A stretch of DNA of 64,000 nucleotides from Phytophthora colocasiae (Eukaryota > Oomycota > Peronosporomycetes > Peronosporales > Peronosporaceae), in NCBI GenBank assembly GCA_018806915.1, contig JAGKQI010000105.1, positions 2,914,001-2,978,000 on the forward strand, read 5' to 3'. Of the stretch, positions 53,114-63,900 are shown in pieces; position 1 is the stretch's first letter, and each line of letters begins with the position of its first letter. The notes under the pieces were generated by a model. The model saw only the letters and a list, made by a program, of their open reading frames with translations. It was not told where the DNA came from and made no database searches. A program made the translations under genes and the position numbers.

Positions 53114-55477
53114 ATGAAGGTCCGGCGCGGCAACCTGCGGCAAGTCGCGGGTCTCCTACTCGCTTCGACCGCCTTGGTGTCGGCTAATACGGCCCCGTCC
53201 CTCTACGGTTCGTCAGTCAGCGGTTTTCCATCCTTTTTTTTGCTTAAATGACACTAATTCCTTCATTTTGCTACAGATTACAAGTACGATGGCGCCACGA
53301 CGTATTGCTACTGGATGGACCAGGGCATGCAGGTGTCCAACTTCGACTTTGCCTATGTGTTGGAAGAGGGGACGGACTCGGACTGTCCGCTTACCGTCTC
53401 GCTACAACAGGCCACTACCGGTACTATTGTATCAGGAAGCGAGGTGGAATACGCCTTCACAGCCACGCTCAATCTGAACGAAAACATTTTTAACCTCACG
53501 GAGCTGCAGACTACCGTACCTGACCCTACAACGGGTCTCCCCATGCAGATCGGCCACGCCAACATCCACACGTGCTCGCGCTCCACTGTGTGCGATATTT
53601 TCCGGACAGGATCCAACCGCAAAATTGCAGACCAGGAGACGTCTAACTTCACCAGCTCAGGTACAGCCAGCTTCCGCCAGAAGATCTTGTACAACAGCGC
53701 TGGTGAGCGGAATGTGTTTGCGCACATTATTCTCCCGCCAAAGGATTACCTCAAGGAGAGTTACCACTTCATTACGTTTGTCACGACCAACGTGGAGGAG
53801 AGCACAGCCAGCACGGCTTCCTCTGACGACTCGGGTCTTTCGACTGGTGCGACAGTGGGCATGATCATTGGTGGAGTTGCTATTGTAGTTGCTGTCATTC
53901 TCTCGGTAGTCTTTTGGCGTCGAAAACGTCGTCCTGGACAGGACACTGATCACTTCAGGAACAGCGGATTCGGCCTGCCTGCTTCGTATGTTGCTTCGAA
54001 GTCCAAGTCCCATTTGGACTGGAACGCTGAGCCTGAAGCGCGCCTGACGTCTCACGGATCAGGATGGAAGGAAAACTACAGTGCGGGAGATCGTTCTCGT
54101 GGATCTCGTGGGCCTGGACTGAACGCCAGTGCTCTTGTTTTCAACGACCGTCTCAGTCGTCAGAACAAGACCGTGTCCTCGTCGGGTTCTCTTCACTCTA
54201 GTCGTGGCCCTGCTGACATTTACAACAACTTCGACACCCCCATGCAGCGATCAGGTAACAATTTCGGCGCTTCCGGACGCTCGGCTAGAGACCCGTTTAA
54301 CCGTTCGCAGTCCATGTACCCTGATGACTCCATGTACGATGACGGTGAGTCGAGAATTGTCGAAGAGGATCCCAACCTCGAGTACGGACGCACTCCTGAC
54401 CTTGAGACCTTCGGTATCGGAGTGCAAGGACCCTCTTTCGAGAGCGAGACGTCCATGGGGACGTCATTTGACTACAACACCGATGGTGGGTACAACCAGC
54501 CTCCATTCAACCCCCTGCTCAGTGGTTACGGTCGTGAATCAGACTTGTCAAGCATGGGCGAGACCGACGACTACAACATGTACGAGCAACCACCTCCTCG
54601 TATGCGTGGTGATACCCTGGATGCAGTGCTCACAGCCATGCCGGACGACGAAGGCAGCGAGAACGGAGAGGCACGTCCGAGCTCTGTATCCTCCATCGGT
54701 ACAGTGGACTTTACTCAAGACGAACCTTCTGTTCGTTCTGCCAAGCCAATTACGTTCGAGCCATTGGATGAGACGTTGACGTTGTCAGGCTATGCGAAGA
54801 CTCAGGGAGCCAAGGCTGACCTGGCTAACAGCAATGGATTGGCCAACACGAATTCGAGTGACAACACGGAGTTTGTTCTGAACGACAGTTCGGCCGATCT
54901 CGACACATCGACTGCTAGTACCGACTACGCCAGCACTGTCAGTTCGGTTGATATCGATGGCAACAAATTCGACAGTACTAGCGACATTGTCAGCACTGCT
55001 GATATCGTTAGCGATATCGGGGCGTCAGAATTCGAGACCAGTGTCAGCGGAGACTTTACGAAGCCTAGCAGCCCCAGTGACTACGACGAAGGCAGCAGCT
55101 TCAGTAGTGGACTGGAGGGTTCGAGTTTTGACTCCGGCCTCGGCGGCTCGAGCTACGGTACGGATGCTACTGGTAGTAGCTATGGCACTGGCTTGACGGG
55201 TTCGAGCTACGGCACGGACGAGACTGGAAACAGCTACGGCACAGATGGGACCGGCAACAGCTACGGTTCTCACCTGGTTGACTCGGCGCTACATGACGAT
55301 GTGACGAAGCCTGACAACGAACTCAGCAACACGCAGTCTACGTACGAGTTCGATGACAAATCTTTTCGAGCTTCCGACTCCTTGACAACGACAGAATCAT
55401 ACGATGACCCGACGGCCGGTGAAGGCCTTCGCCCGAGACGTGTATCTTCAGCTGATGGCGAGAGTTACGAATTCTAG
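53114..55477 (+). CDS. Large type I membrane protein with repetitive tail
   Basis: Exon 1 (53114-53207) encodes a signal peptide (MKVRRGNLRQVAGLLLASTA). A GT-AG intron (53208-53276) leads to exon 2 (53277-55477), for 764 residues in all. The ectodomain of about 190 residues has several Cys (YCYWMDQG, HTCSRSTVCDIF) and looks beta-rich. One transmembrane helix (VGMIIGGVAIVVAVILSVVF) and a WRRKRR stop-transfer follow. The roughly 540-residue cytoplasmic tail is Ser/Asp/Tyr-rich and ends with a ten-residue repeat (SSYGTDATG, SSYGTGLTG, SSYGTDETG and so on). It may be a surface sensor or adhesin-like protein, but function is unknown. Layout is like the gene at 15315. Confidence 0.8.
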
Positions 55478-57018
55478 ACGGACCCATTCGCTAGAATTTG
55501 TAGTCTCATTTGTTGATGCGTTCGTCTGCGTGGTGAAGATTGTGGATTTGATATTGCTCACTTTCAGTCGCTTCGAGAGAGGAGGGAACGGCATTGGCGC
55601 AATGGAACGCCTGCGGAGCAAGTCACCTCTCTTTTTCTGAGGATTTGGAATTCGGAGACAACAGCACCGCAGCGTACTTTTATTTTTTTGGATCTCATCT
55701 TTTCTTCGCGAAAAGGTTCCTCACCTCAGTCTGCTGATGTCGACTATCCTGCGGTGTCATCTAGACACCATGGTACGGTGGATGAGGAACTGAAAACTAC
55801 GCTTGTCGTATTTAAACTTTTTTGAAACACGGAACATGAACACATTTTTGGACAAGAAACCGCTATTCTTTCTTTGCGAGTAAACTGTTGCAGGTACCGA
55901 TTTTCGAGAAATTGTCGGAACGTGTATGTCACGAGGCAAAAGAGCTGCAAAAGGTGTAGCTGCAGCAGCCCAATTGGTAGAGTCAACTGCTGTCGTTGTC
56001 GGACGTTGCACCATTGCAGGGGTTCGTTGGCGCGCAGAAACGTTAGAGACCAACGCGCTGTCGTCTTTGGCAGGTTTCCCGGACAACAATCGCCACCGTC
56101 GACAGCTGAAGGTCCCGCGCGAATTGGAAGCTGAAGATTTCGGTCTCGAAGCTGCATACGACACTTCTCCACCTTGCACTTCCACCTCTTTCGTTCCAAA
56201 GCTGGCGCTGGCCTTCATCCTATTGCTTTGATTGAGCAGGTGAGTTGGAAGCGCTAGCTCAGTATTTTCTACTTGTATTTATAGTGCACAACGGGACTGA
56301 ACGTCTAAATTGATGCAGGCAATGCTACAAGTAGACACTCGGTCCCTTTCAATGCATGGCACTCTTTGCATCTCGAGGACTTCCATGTCGGTCGTTCCTA
56401 ATGACTCATTCATCCTCTGAACGGTGCTCAAGTTGCGGTAACCTTCCAATCTCGACGCAGTTCTGCGGGGTCTGAATGATGCGGTGCGGTGCACCACCCA
56501 GAAATCAAGTGAATCAAGTGCCGGGCGCGTCGTCAGACAGAGAGCGTTTTCACTCGCACGCAATATAAAGTTGAAGAACCTTATCATGTTAACACAAAGG
56601 CACACGGACACACCCCTGGCGTTGCACGGGAGGAGTCCGAACTCTACTTGATCTCACGCGTGGTGCATGTACACGTACAGTACCACGCGATCTGTGCTCC
56701 TACACCAAGCAGCGCCGCATACTTTGGCCGAGTGAAACTTGTCGAGACTCCCATCCCGACCGAAGCGGACTTTTGGTCAGGTTGAACATCTGATTGTTTC
56801 TGAAGTTGCGCTGGTCTCTGATCTCTAACCTAAAGGATCAGAAAACGGGAGCAAGCCACAGATTTTGAGTTGTTTTGAGTTGTTGTGGTGAACTGGAATG
56901 TTTTCGAGTGAGCACTGCTCACTGAGCAGATAGTTTGATAGGCATCATGTTGCCAGTCCTCGACCATTATTAGGTTCGAGGACGCTAGACTACTTCAGCT
57001 TTGACAGATGCTGTTGCT
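55478..57018. other. Long gap before the ABC transporter
   Basis: A plus-strand frame at 55926-56231 (101 codons, ending in a hydrophobic LALAFILLL) might be a small gene, but minus-strand frames of 151-153 codons overlap it and none is clearly coding. No ABCC N-terminus can be read here, although the next gene appears to lack one. Confidence 0.35.
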
Positions 57019-60000
57019 ATGATCATCAAGGACATCATCGCGTACCTGAGCGACCCGACGGCGCCGCTGTCCGAAGGCCTCACGTACGCGGCTGTGATCT
57101 TCGTGTCGGGTGTGGTGCAGTCCTTCGCGCTGCGTCAGTACTTCTTCTACTGCTATGAGACGGGCATGCAGTTCCGCAGCGCCATCGTCACGGCCGTGTT
57201 TGAGAAGTCCATGGTGCTGTCGGCGGCGGCGCGCCAGCAGCGCACGTCCGGAGAGATCACGAACCTCATGTCCATTGATGCGCAGCGTCTGCAGGACATG
57301 ACGCCGTACCTACACGCCGTGTGGTACGCCGCTTTCCAGATCATCGTGTCGTGCGTGCTGCTGTGGCAACAGATTGGCGTGGCGACGTTCGCCGGCGTGG
57401 CGGTGATCCTGCTGATCATCCCGTTGATGACTGTCATCTCGAAGGCCATGCGCAAGCTACAGCAGCGTCTGATGCAAGTGAAGGACGAGCGGATCAAGAT
57501 CTGCGTGGAGGTGCTGTCGGGCATCAAAGTGGTGAAGCTGAAGGCGTGGGAGAACTCGTTCGGTCAGCGCGTGATGAAGTTCCGCGACGAGGAACTGGCG
57601 CGTCTGCGCACGTACGTGTTCGCTCGCAGCGGGTCGAACACGATCTTCAGCTTCGTGCCGTCTTTGGTGACGGTGGTGTCTTTCAGTGCGTACGTGATGC
57701 TGGGCCACACGCTGGACGTGGGCACAGCGCTGACGAGTCTGGCGTTGTTCAACATCCTGCGCTTCCCGTTGTTCATGCTGCCTCAGGTGCTGAACAACGT
57801 GGTGGAGGCGAGCGTGAGTTTCGACCGTCTACGCAGCTACTTCCTGGCGGAGGAGCGCGTGAAGGTGGGCGAGGGTGACTTGACGGACGTGGGTATCTCG
57901 GTGCAGGGTGCCGACTTCAAGTGGGACGCTGCTCCGCCGTCGGAGGACGTCAAGAAGACTGGCGACAAGAAGGAGGAAGAGGAGGCGCTGGTGACTCCCG
58001 TCGCCGAGGGTCCGACACTGCGCCATATCGATTTCTCAGCCAAGAAGGGCGAGCTGCACGCGATTGTTGGCCATGTCGGCAGCGGCAAGTCGACGCTGCT
58101 GTCTGGTTTTCTGGGCGATGCGCGTTGCAGTGCCGGCTCGGTGGCATATCGCGGCAAGGTGGCGTACGTCTCACAGCAGCCCTTCATCCAGAACGCGACG
58201 GTGCGTGATAACATCACGTTCGGACTGCCGTTCAACGCCGACAAGTACGAGGAGGCTCTGCGCGTGAGTTCGCTGAAGAAGGACCTGCGCATTCTGACGG
58301 CGGGTGACCGCACCGAAATCGGCGAGAAGGGCATCAACCTCAGTGGTGGTCAACGCACGCGTGTTGCCATTGCTCGTGCCGTGTACCAGGATGCGGACAT
58401 TTACTTGCTGGACGACATTCTGTCAGCAGTGGACAGCCATGTCGGTGCTGACATCTTCAACGAGTGTATCAAGAAAACGCTGAAGAGCAAGCTAGTGGTG
58501 TTGGTGACGCACTCACTGAGCTTTGTGAGTCAGTGCGACGAGATCACGGTGATTGCCGACGGGAGAATCGCGGAACACGGATCGTACAAGAAGCTGATGG
58601 CGAAGAAGACCCTGCTGGCTCAGATGGTGTCGAACTACGTGGAGAGTGAGAACGAGGAGGAGGACGGTGAGAATGCGACGTCGGCCGAGTCTCTGGAGGA
58701 CGATTCCGCTGACTCAAATGACGACGAGGATCTGGCCATCACGGGAAGTCGAAAGTCGAGTGAGAGCCGCATGCACCGTCGTCCTCGTTTGTCGACGCGG
58801 AGTGATGACAGTCACGCTGGTGTTGAAGAGGAGGGTCAGTTGATGGTGGAGGAGGACCGTTCGGTTGGCGACGTGTCGTGGTCGGTCTACCGTGTGTGGA
58901 TCAATGCGTTTGGGGGGATGTGTGCTGCGTTCATGGTCGTGTTCGGCTTCTTCGCTGCCCAGGGTCTCACTCTTCTGGCTACCGTGTGGATTTCGTACTG
59001 GTCGGAGGAGGCATCCAAGTACCCGGACTCTCAGATGTACTACGTCTACGTGTACATGCTGATCAACCTGGCGTATGCTGTCCTGCTGTTCATTCGTGTG
59101 GTTCTCCTGTACTTGGGCTCTCTCCACGCCAGTCGTCTACTGTTCAACAATCTGCTCAACCGCATCCTGCGAGCTCCCACCTCGTTCTTCGACACGACCC
59201 CACTCGGTCGCATCGTGAACCGCATGTCGAAGGACATCTACACACTGGACGAGACCATATCAGACACACTTGTCGACCTTATTGATACCGTCGCGATCGT
59301 CACGATTACCTTGGCTACGGCCTCGTTCATCACGCCAATGTTCATCGTTATCCTGCTGCCAGTTCTTGTTGGATATTATCGCTCGCAACGGTATTTCGTC
59401 AAAACCTCCCGAGAGCTGCAGCGCCTGGATTCCATTAGCCGTTCGCCGATCTTCGCGCTGCTGTCGGAGACGCTGGACGGATTATCGACAATCCGCGCGT
59501 TTGGTGTGGAGAAAAGCTTAGTGCATCAAAACCACGAGCTGCTGGATACGAATCAGCGCGCGTACTTCCTGAACTTCACCATCAACTGTTGGTTGGCACT
59601 GCGCCTCGAGTTTGTTGGCAATTGTATCGCCACCGCTGCAGCTTTATCTGCTGTGCTAGCACACAGCACTGAATATGCCGGTGACAGTGCATTTGCTGGA
59701 CTGGTGGGTGTTTCTTTGACTTACGCGTTCGACGTGACCCAACCACTGAATTGGACGGTGCGCATGTTGAGTGAACTACAGACGCAAATGGTGTCGGTCG
59801 AGCGCATCCAGACGTACACGGAGATGCCGACGGAAGCTGCACTTGAGAGTACTGCCGCCCAGAAGCCGGCCTTGGAGTGGCCTACGACTGGCGCTATCAG
59901 CTTCAACCGCGTCGACCTGCGTTACCGTCCCGGTCTTCCGCGCGTGCTTCGTGGCTTGACCTTCAGTGTGAACGCGAAGGAGAAAGTCGGCATTGTCGAT

Positions 60001-60633
60001 CGCACTGGAGCCGGCAAGAGTAGTCTGATCGTGGGTCTCATGCGGCTTGTGGAGCTGGATGCAGGTTCCATTACGATTGATGGCGTGGACATCAGCAAGA
60101 TCGGACTGCACGACTTGCGTTCTAACATCGCAATCATCCCGCAGGACCCCGTGCTGTTCTCCGGTACTGTGCGGTCAAACTTGGACCCGTTCGACCAGTT
60201 CTCAGACGAACAGATCTGGACGTCCGTCAAGCGCGCGTCGCTGACCAAGGCCGTGACCTCGCTGGATGACGTTGTGGACGAGAAGGGCTCGAACTTCAGT
60301 GTGGGTGAGCGGCAGCTGCTGTCCATTGCTCGTGCGCTGCTGAAGCGGTCGCGCGTGATCCTGATGGACGAAGCCACTGCGTCGATCGACCCCGAGACGG
60401 ACCGGCAGATCCAGCAAAGTATCCGCGAGGAGTTCCGCGACTGCACTACGCTGACGATCGCGCACCGCATCAACACGATCCTAGACTCGGACCGCATCCT
60501 GGTGATGGAGAAGGGCTCAGTGGCAGAGTTCGGGTCTCCTGCTGAGCTGCAGCGCAAGCCCGACGGTATCTTCAAGTCGCTCGTGGACGCCTGGCGACAG
60601 AACAGCACCAAAAGCTATATCAACCAACCTTGA
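57019..60633 (+). CDS. ABCC-type (MRP-like) transporter, N-terminally short
   Basis: First ATG at 57019 gives 1204 residues; the frame is open from 56989. Layout: TMD1, NBD1, a Glu/Asp/Ser-rich linker, TMD2, NBD2. NBD1 has GHVGSGKST (about residue 352), NLSGGQRTRV and Walker B LLDD; the non-Glu residue after it is usual in ABCC site 1. NBD2 has DRTGAGKSS at about 994 and signature SVGERQ. Oomycete ABCC proteins usually start with about 150-250 more residues including the first helices; these are not found upstream. The first Walker A Gly of NBD2 is Asp (GAT at 59998). Known role: export of conjugates and drugs at plasma or vacuolar membranes. Confidence 0.88.
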   Translation: MIIKDIIAYLSDPTAPLSEGLTYAAVIFVSGVVQSFALRQYFFYCYETGMQFRSAIVTAVFEKSMVLSAAARQQRTSGEITNLMSIDAQRLQDMTPYLHAVWYAAFQIIVSCVLLWQQIGVATFAGVAVILLIIPLMTVISKAMRKLQQRLMQVKDERIKICVEVLSGIKVVKLKAWENSFGQRVMKFRDEELARLRTYVFARSGSNTIFSFVPSLVTVVSFSAYVMLGHTLDVGTALTSLALFNILRFPLFMLPQVLNNVVEASVSFDRLRSYFLAEERVKVGEGDLTDVGISVQGADFKWDAAPPSEDVKKTGDKKEEEEALVTPVAEGPTLRHIDFSAKKGELHAIVGHVGSGKSTLLSGFLGDARCSAGSVAYRGKVAYVSQQPFIQNATVRDNITFGLPFNADKYEEALRVSSLKKDLRILTAGDRTEIGEKGINLSGGQRTRVAIARAVYQDADIYLLDDILSAVDSHVGADIFNECIKKTLKSKLVVLVTHSLSFVSQCDEITVIADGRIAEHGSYKKLMAKKTLLAQMVSNYVESENEEEDGENATSAESLEDDSADSNDDEDLAITGSRKSSESRMHRRPRLSTRSDDSHAGVEEEGQLMVEEDRSVGDVSWSVYRVWINAFGGMCAAFMVVFGFFAAQGLTLLATVWISYWSEEASKYPDSQMYYVYVYMLINLAYAVLLFIRVVLLYLGSLHASRLLFNNLLNRILRAPTSFFDTTPLGRIVNRMSKDIYTLDETISDTLVDLIDTVAIVTITLATASFITPMFIVILLPVLVGYYRSQRYFVKTSRELQRLDSISRSPIFALLSETLDGLSTIRAFGVEKSLVHQNHELLDTNQRAYFLNFTINCWLALRLEFVGNCIATAAALSAVLAHSTEYAGDSAFAGLVGVSLTYAFDVTQPLNWTVRMLSELQTQMVSVERIQTYTEMPTEAALESTAAQKPALEWPTTGAISFNRVDLRYRPGLPRVLRGLTFSVNAKEKVGIVDRTGAGKSSLIVGLMRLVELDAGSITIDGVDISKIGLHDLRSNIAIIPQDPVLFSGTVRSNLDPFDQFSDEQIWTSVKRASLTKAVTSLDDVVDEKGSNFSVGERQLLSIARALLKRSRVILMDEATASIDPETDRQIQQSIREEFRDCTTLTIAHRINTILDSDRILVMEKGSVAEFGSPAELQRKPDGIFKSLVDAWRQNSTKSYINQP

Positions 60634-60933
60634 ACTCGTCTTTCATGGTGTCGACTCGTAGAACCACCTTCCCTGTATCGAAAAGGACCTTGAATTGGGT
60701 GGTCGAAGCCGCTTTCGATCGTGTATGAGTGCCCACAGGTGGGGGCACTGCAACATGTGACGCTGACGACACGCAAGGATGAAGTCGAGATATCGCGTGC
60801 CAGATGCCCTACGCCAGAGGATGGCGAGCTCTCTGAACCACAAGGATAATGAGCACGGGCTCCGGACTCTTCTACTGACCTCGTACCCCGTACACTCACA
60901 GCCTCACTTTGTCATCGTCTCAGGTCGAGCGTC
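60634..60933. other. Intergenic between ABC transporter and P450
   Basis: Short gap with a hairpin AGTGCCC..GGGGCACT at about 60728. No gene seen. Confidence 0.35.
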
Positions 60934-62553
60934 ATGCTGTCCGTTTCGGCACTAAAGCTCGAGCCATTGCACCAAGCACTGGCCGTCACGAGTCTCCTGC
61001 TTCTTCCGGTCGCGTTTCAATTGGCAAAACGCTATAGTGTTTCCTCAGAGTTGAACAGGGAAGAGCGAACGGATTCCGAACCGGATCGACAAGACGCCGC
61101 TCGACCTCCTTGGACGCTTCCAGTGCTTTACAACACGCTCCAATTGCTGTTTGCAGGCGGTGACATCCACAAATGGATTACGAACAACTGCGAACGTTTA
61201 GAAGGAAGACCGTTCCGTGTCAAAGTCCTGGGTCTTCCCGAGATGCTTGTGGTTTCCACACCTCAGGCGTTCGAGGACGTACTGAAGCATCAGTTCATGA
61301 ACTTCCCAAAGGGACCACACTTAAAGGAGAACATGCAGGATCTACTAGGCGACGGCATCTTCGTAGTTGACGGCGTTAAATGGGCCCATCAACGCGACGT
61401 CGCCCGGGGATTATTTCGGATGCAGGAGCTTCGAGAGTGTATGACCGAAGCTATCACCAGACACACGATGGCTCTACATGACGTGCTGAAGCAGGTATGC
61501 GCTAGAAATCGATCAGTGGATCTGTACAAGTTGCTGAGTTGCTTCTCGACTGAAGTTTTCACAGACATCAGCTTCGGAGTGAGTATGAATTGCCTACGAG
61601 CGAATCAGGAGCTCCCGTTCCAGGCAGCTTTCGACCGTGCTCAGCGGTTAACTGCACTGCGGTTTGTCCGACCAAGGTGGTTCTGGAAGATGCAGAAACG
61701 AATGGGATTGGGAGCGGAAGACCAGCTCCAGCTCGACATTAAAGAGATCGATGCCACAGTGCTGAGTATCGTCCAGCAAGTCCTCGTGAATCGTGCATTA
61801 AGTCCCGAAGATGGAAGAGCGAAGAGCTTGAGCATGTTGTCACTCTTCCTCGACACTGTTGACAGATCTCCTAAAGCAGAAGAGAAGCTCTACGATCCTG
61901 TGTACTTACGAGATGTAGTCGTGAACTTCCTCGTGTCTGGACGTGATACTACTGCTCAAGCCCTCAGTTGGTTCTTCTTCAATGTCAGCCAAAATCCACA
62001 AGTCGAAGCGAAACTGCGACGAGAGATCTACAAGAAACTACCAGAGCTCATGACGTGCGATTGCTGCGTGCCGACACTGCAACAAGTCAACAGACTCGTG
62101 TACCTCGAGGCTGTGATCAAGGAGACACTGCGATTGTATCCGTCCATGCCGATTTCTCCAAAGTACGCCGTACGAGACACTGTACTATCCGATGGAACAT
62201 TCATCAGTGCTGGAACAATGGTATGCCTCCCGTTGTACGGTATGGGTCGAATGCCTCATGTCTGGGGCCCGGATGCAGCTGAATTCAAGCCTGAGCGCTG
62301 GATTGACCGCAGTACCCAGAAAATCATCAGTATTTCAGCTTTCAAGTTCGTTGCTTTCAATGCTGGACCTCGTATGTGTCTTGGAACTTCATTAGCTGGT
62401 CTCGAGTTGAAACTAGTAGCTGCAGCACTACTCAGTCGATTTCATATTCACGTGGAGAATCCAGAAGTTGTGGACTACGATTTTTCGCTAACTTTACCGG
62501 TTAAAGGCCCCATGAACGTAAGACTGGCACGAGTATCAGCAGGATTCGCATAA
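60934..62553 (+). CDS. Cytochrome P450 (CYP86-like)
   Basis: Single exon, 539 residues, typical length. The N-terminal helix (ALAVTSLLLLPVAFQLA) anchors it in the ER. The I-helix has SGRDTT (about residue 336), ETLR is the ExxR pair (about 397), PERW follows, and the haem loop FNAGPRMCLG gives the axial Cys at about 482. The overall look, with GDGIFVVDGVKWAHQR, fits the CYP86/CYP94/CYP52-like fatty-acid omega-hydroxylase clan; substrate is inference. All key residues are present. The next gene's ATG is only about 10 bases after its stop. Confidence 0.93.
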   Translation: MLSVSALKLEPLHQALAVTSLLLLPVAFQLAKRYSVSSELNREERTDSEPDRQDAARPPWTLPVLYNTLQLLFAGGDIHKWITNNCERLEGRPFRVKVLGLPEMLVVSTPQAFEDVLKHQFMNFPKGPHLKENMQDLLGDGIFVVDGVKWAHQRDVARGLFRMQELRECMTEAITRHTMALHDVLKQVCARNRSVDLYKLLSCFSTEVFTDISFGVSMNCLRANQELPFQAAFDRAQRLTALRFVRPRWFWKMQKRMGLGAEDQLQLDIKEIDATVLSIVQQVLVNRALSPEDGRAKSLSMLSLFLDTVDRSPKAEEKLYDPVYLRDVVVNFLVSGRDTTAQALSWFFFNVSQNPQVEAKLRREIYKKLPELMTCDCCVPTLQQVNRLVYLEAVIKETLRLYPSMPISPKYAVRDTVLSDGTFISAGTMVCLPLYGMGRMPHVWGPDAAEFKPERWIDRSTQKIISISAFKFVAFNAGPRMCLGTSLAGLELKLVAAALLSRFHIHVENPEVVDYDFSLTLPVKGPMNVRLARVSAGFA

Positions 62554-63341
62554 TTCATAAGGAAATGAGTGACCAACGCTCTTCATGTGTAGTGTTCATG
62601 GCTTTAAACTACCTCCCTGTGCATCAACAGCGTGAACGGATGACGTTGGCTTTACTAGAGGCTTGTTAATCGGAAGGAGAACTCTCCCGACACCTTCAGT
62701 TCATTTCTCCTACTGTTACAACTCGTGCACAACTTGAAACTTTCCATTCACGTGACGCTATATACGAGTTAACAGCCCAAGATCAAGAACGAGCAGAGGA
62801 GTTTGGGCTGGTAGATGACGCCTATGTGTTTCCTGGATTGATTGAGTATTGCTGTTACGTAGCTGGGGCTACGTTGACTGCTGTAGACGCTCTGCTACAT
62901 CTTCTCGAGACTCGACTAGGACCGCTTGCTGCTATTAACCTTGGAGGAGGAAGACACCACGCCATGCGGTCACAAGCCAGTGGCTTCTGCTACGTTAACG
63001 ATGTCGTCCTGGGCGTCCAAAGGCTGATTTCCAGAGGGATCAATCGCGTCCTGGTCGTGGATATCGATGTGCATCATGGAGACGGCACACAGGAAGCTTT
63101 TTACTACAGCGAGAAGGTCACCACTGTCTCGTTTCATTTAAAAGAACCTGGTTTCTTCCCTGGGACTGGTGCTGACACGGAAATTGGTGCTGGTCGAGGC
63201 AAGTACAACAACATCAATGTCCCTCTGCAGCGTGGAGTCACGGACGAACAATTCAGCGAACTGTTTCAACGTGTAGTGAATAAAGCTGTCGACGCAGTGA
63301 AGCCACAGGTCCTGGTTCTTGTCTGCGGGGTCGATACGCTA

Positions 63342-63351
63342 GCTCAAGACC
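63342..63351. repeat. 10 bp target duplication, left copy (GCTCAAGACC)
   Basis: The same ten bases occur at 63901-63910 on the other side of the insertion; 9-10 bp is typical of Mutator-like elements. Confidence 0.8.
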
Positions 63352-63900
63352 AGGGATAGGAAAAATACAATATCATACGGATTGGAGGCCTTCATCCAAG
63401 CCAATAAATAATTGAGTTATTGCCAATTTTTTCGACAATGTCAACCAAGTCAGTAGGTCATGAATATAGTGACACTATATCGTCTTTCTCATGAGTTTTT
63501 GAACGAGTTGGTTGCTGTCGATGCGCCTGGATTCAGGAGGGGTTACCTCGAGAACCCTCCCACCGCGTCCAACCTCTCCAACCAACACACACAAGTCATA
63601 GTCCGAATTCCTCGACATCATACATACAACACACAAATCAACTGATATAATATATTCAGTTAGGAAACAAGCAAGTGTAATAACCCGTGTGCCCTGTGTA
63701 CAAACGTGGCCACACAACCGGTTTGGCGATAGTTCTCGCTACCATCCATTGCCAAAACAACCACACATGTCAACGACATTTGGCTATAGCCAAGATTGAC
63801 CTGTATAAAAAATTGCATGTTATTGGGGTTGAGGAGCAATAAATTATGGCAATATGACATTGCCAATATCGGCAATAGTTACGGAAAATTACCAAACCCT
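63352..63900. mobile_element. 549 bp non-autonomous insertion in the deacetylase
   Basis: It begins AGGGATAGGAAAAAT and ends ATTACCAAACCCT, whose reverse complement AGGGTTTGGTAATTT is an imperfect inverted repeat (about 10 of 15). GGCAATA/ATTGCC motifs recur inside. No transposase is encoded. The 10 bp duplication suggests a Mutator-like MITE, by inference. Confidence 0.65.

Noticed and set aside
55744..56231. Small genes on either strand (151, 153 and 101 codons)
   Set aside because: Three overlapping frames of similar quality, none with a known domain; evidence does not choose between them.
63460..63645. 61-codon frame inside the deacetylase insertion
   Set aside because: No domain, and the insert has many short frames on both strands; not supported as a gene.
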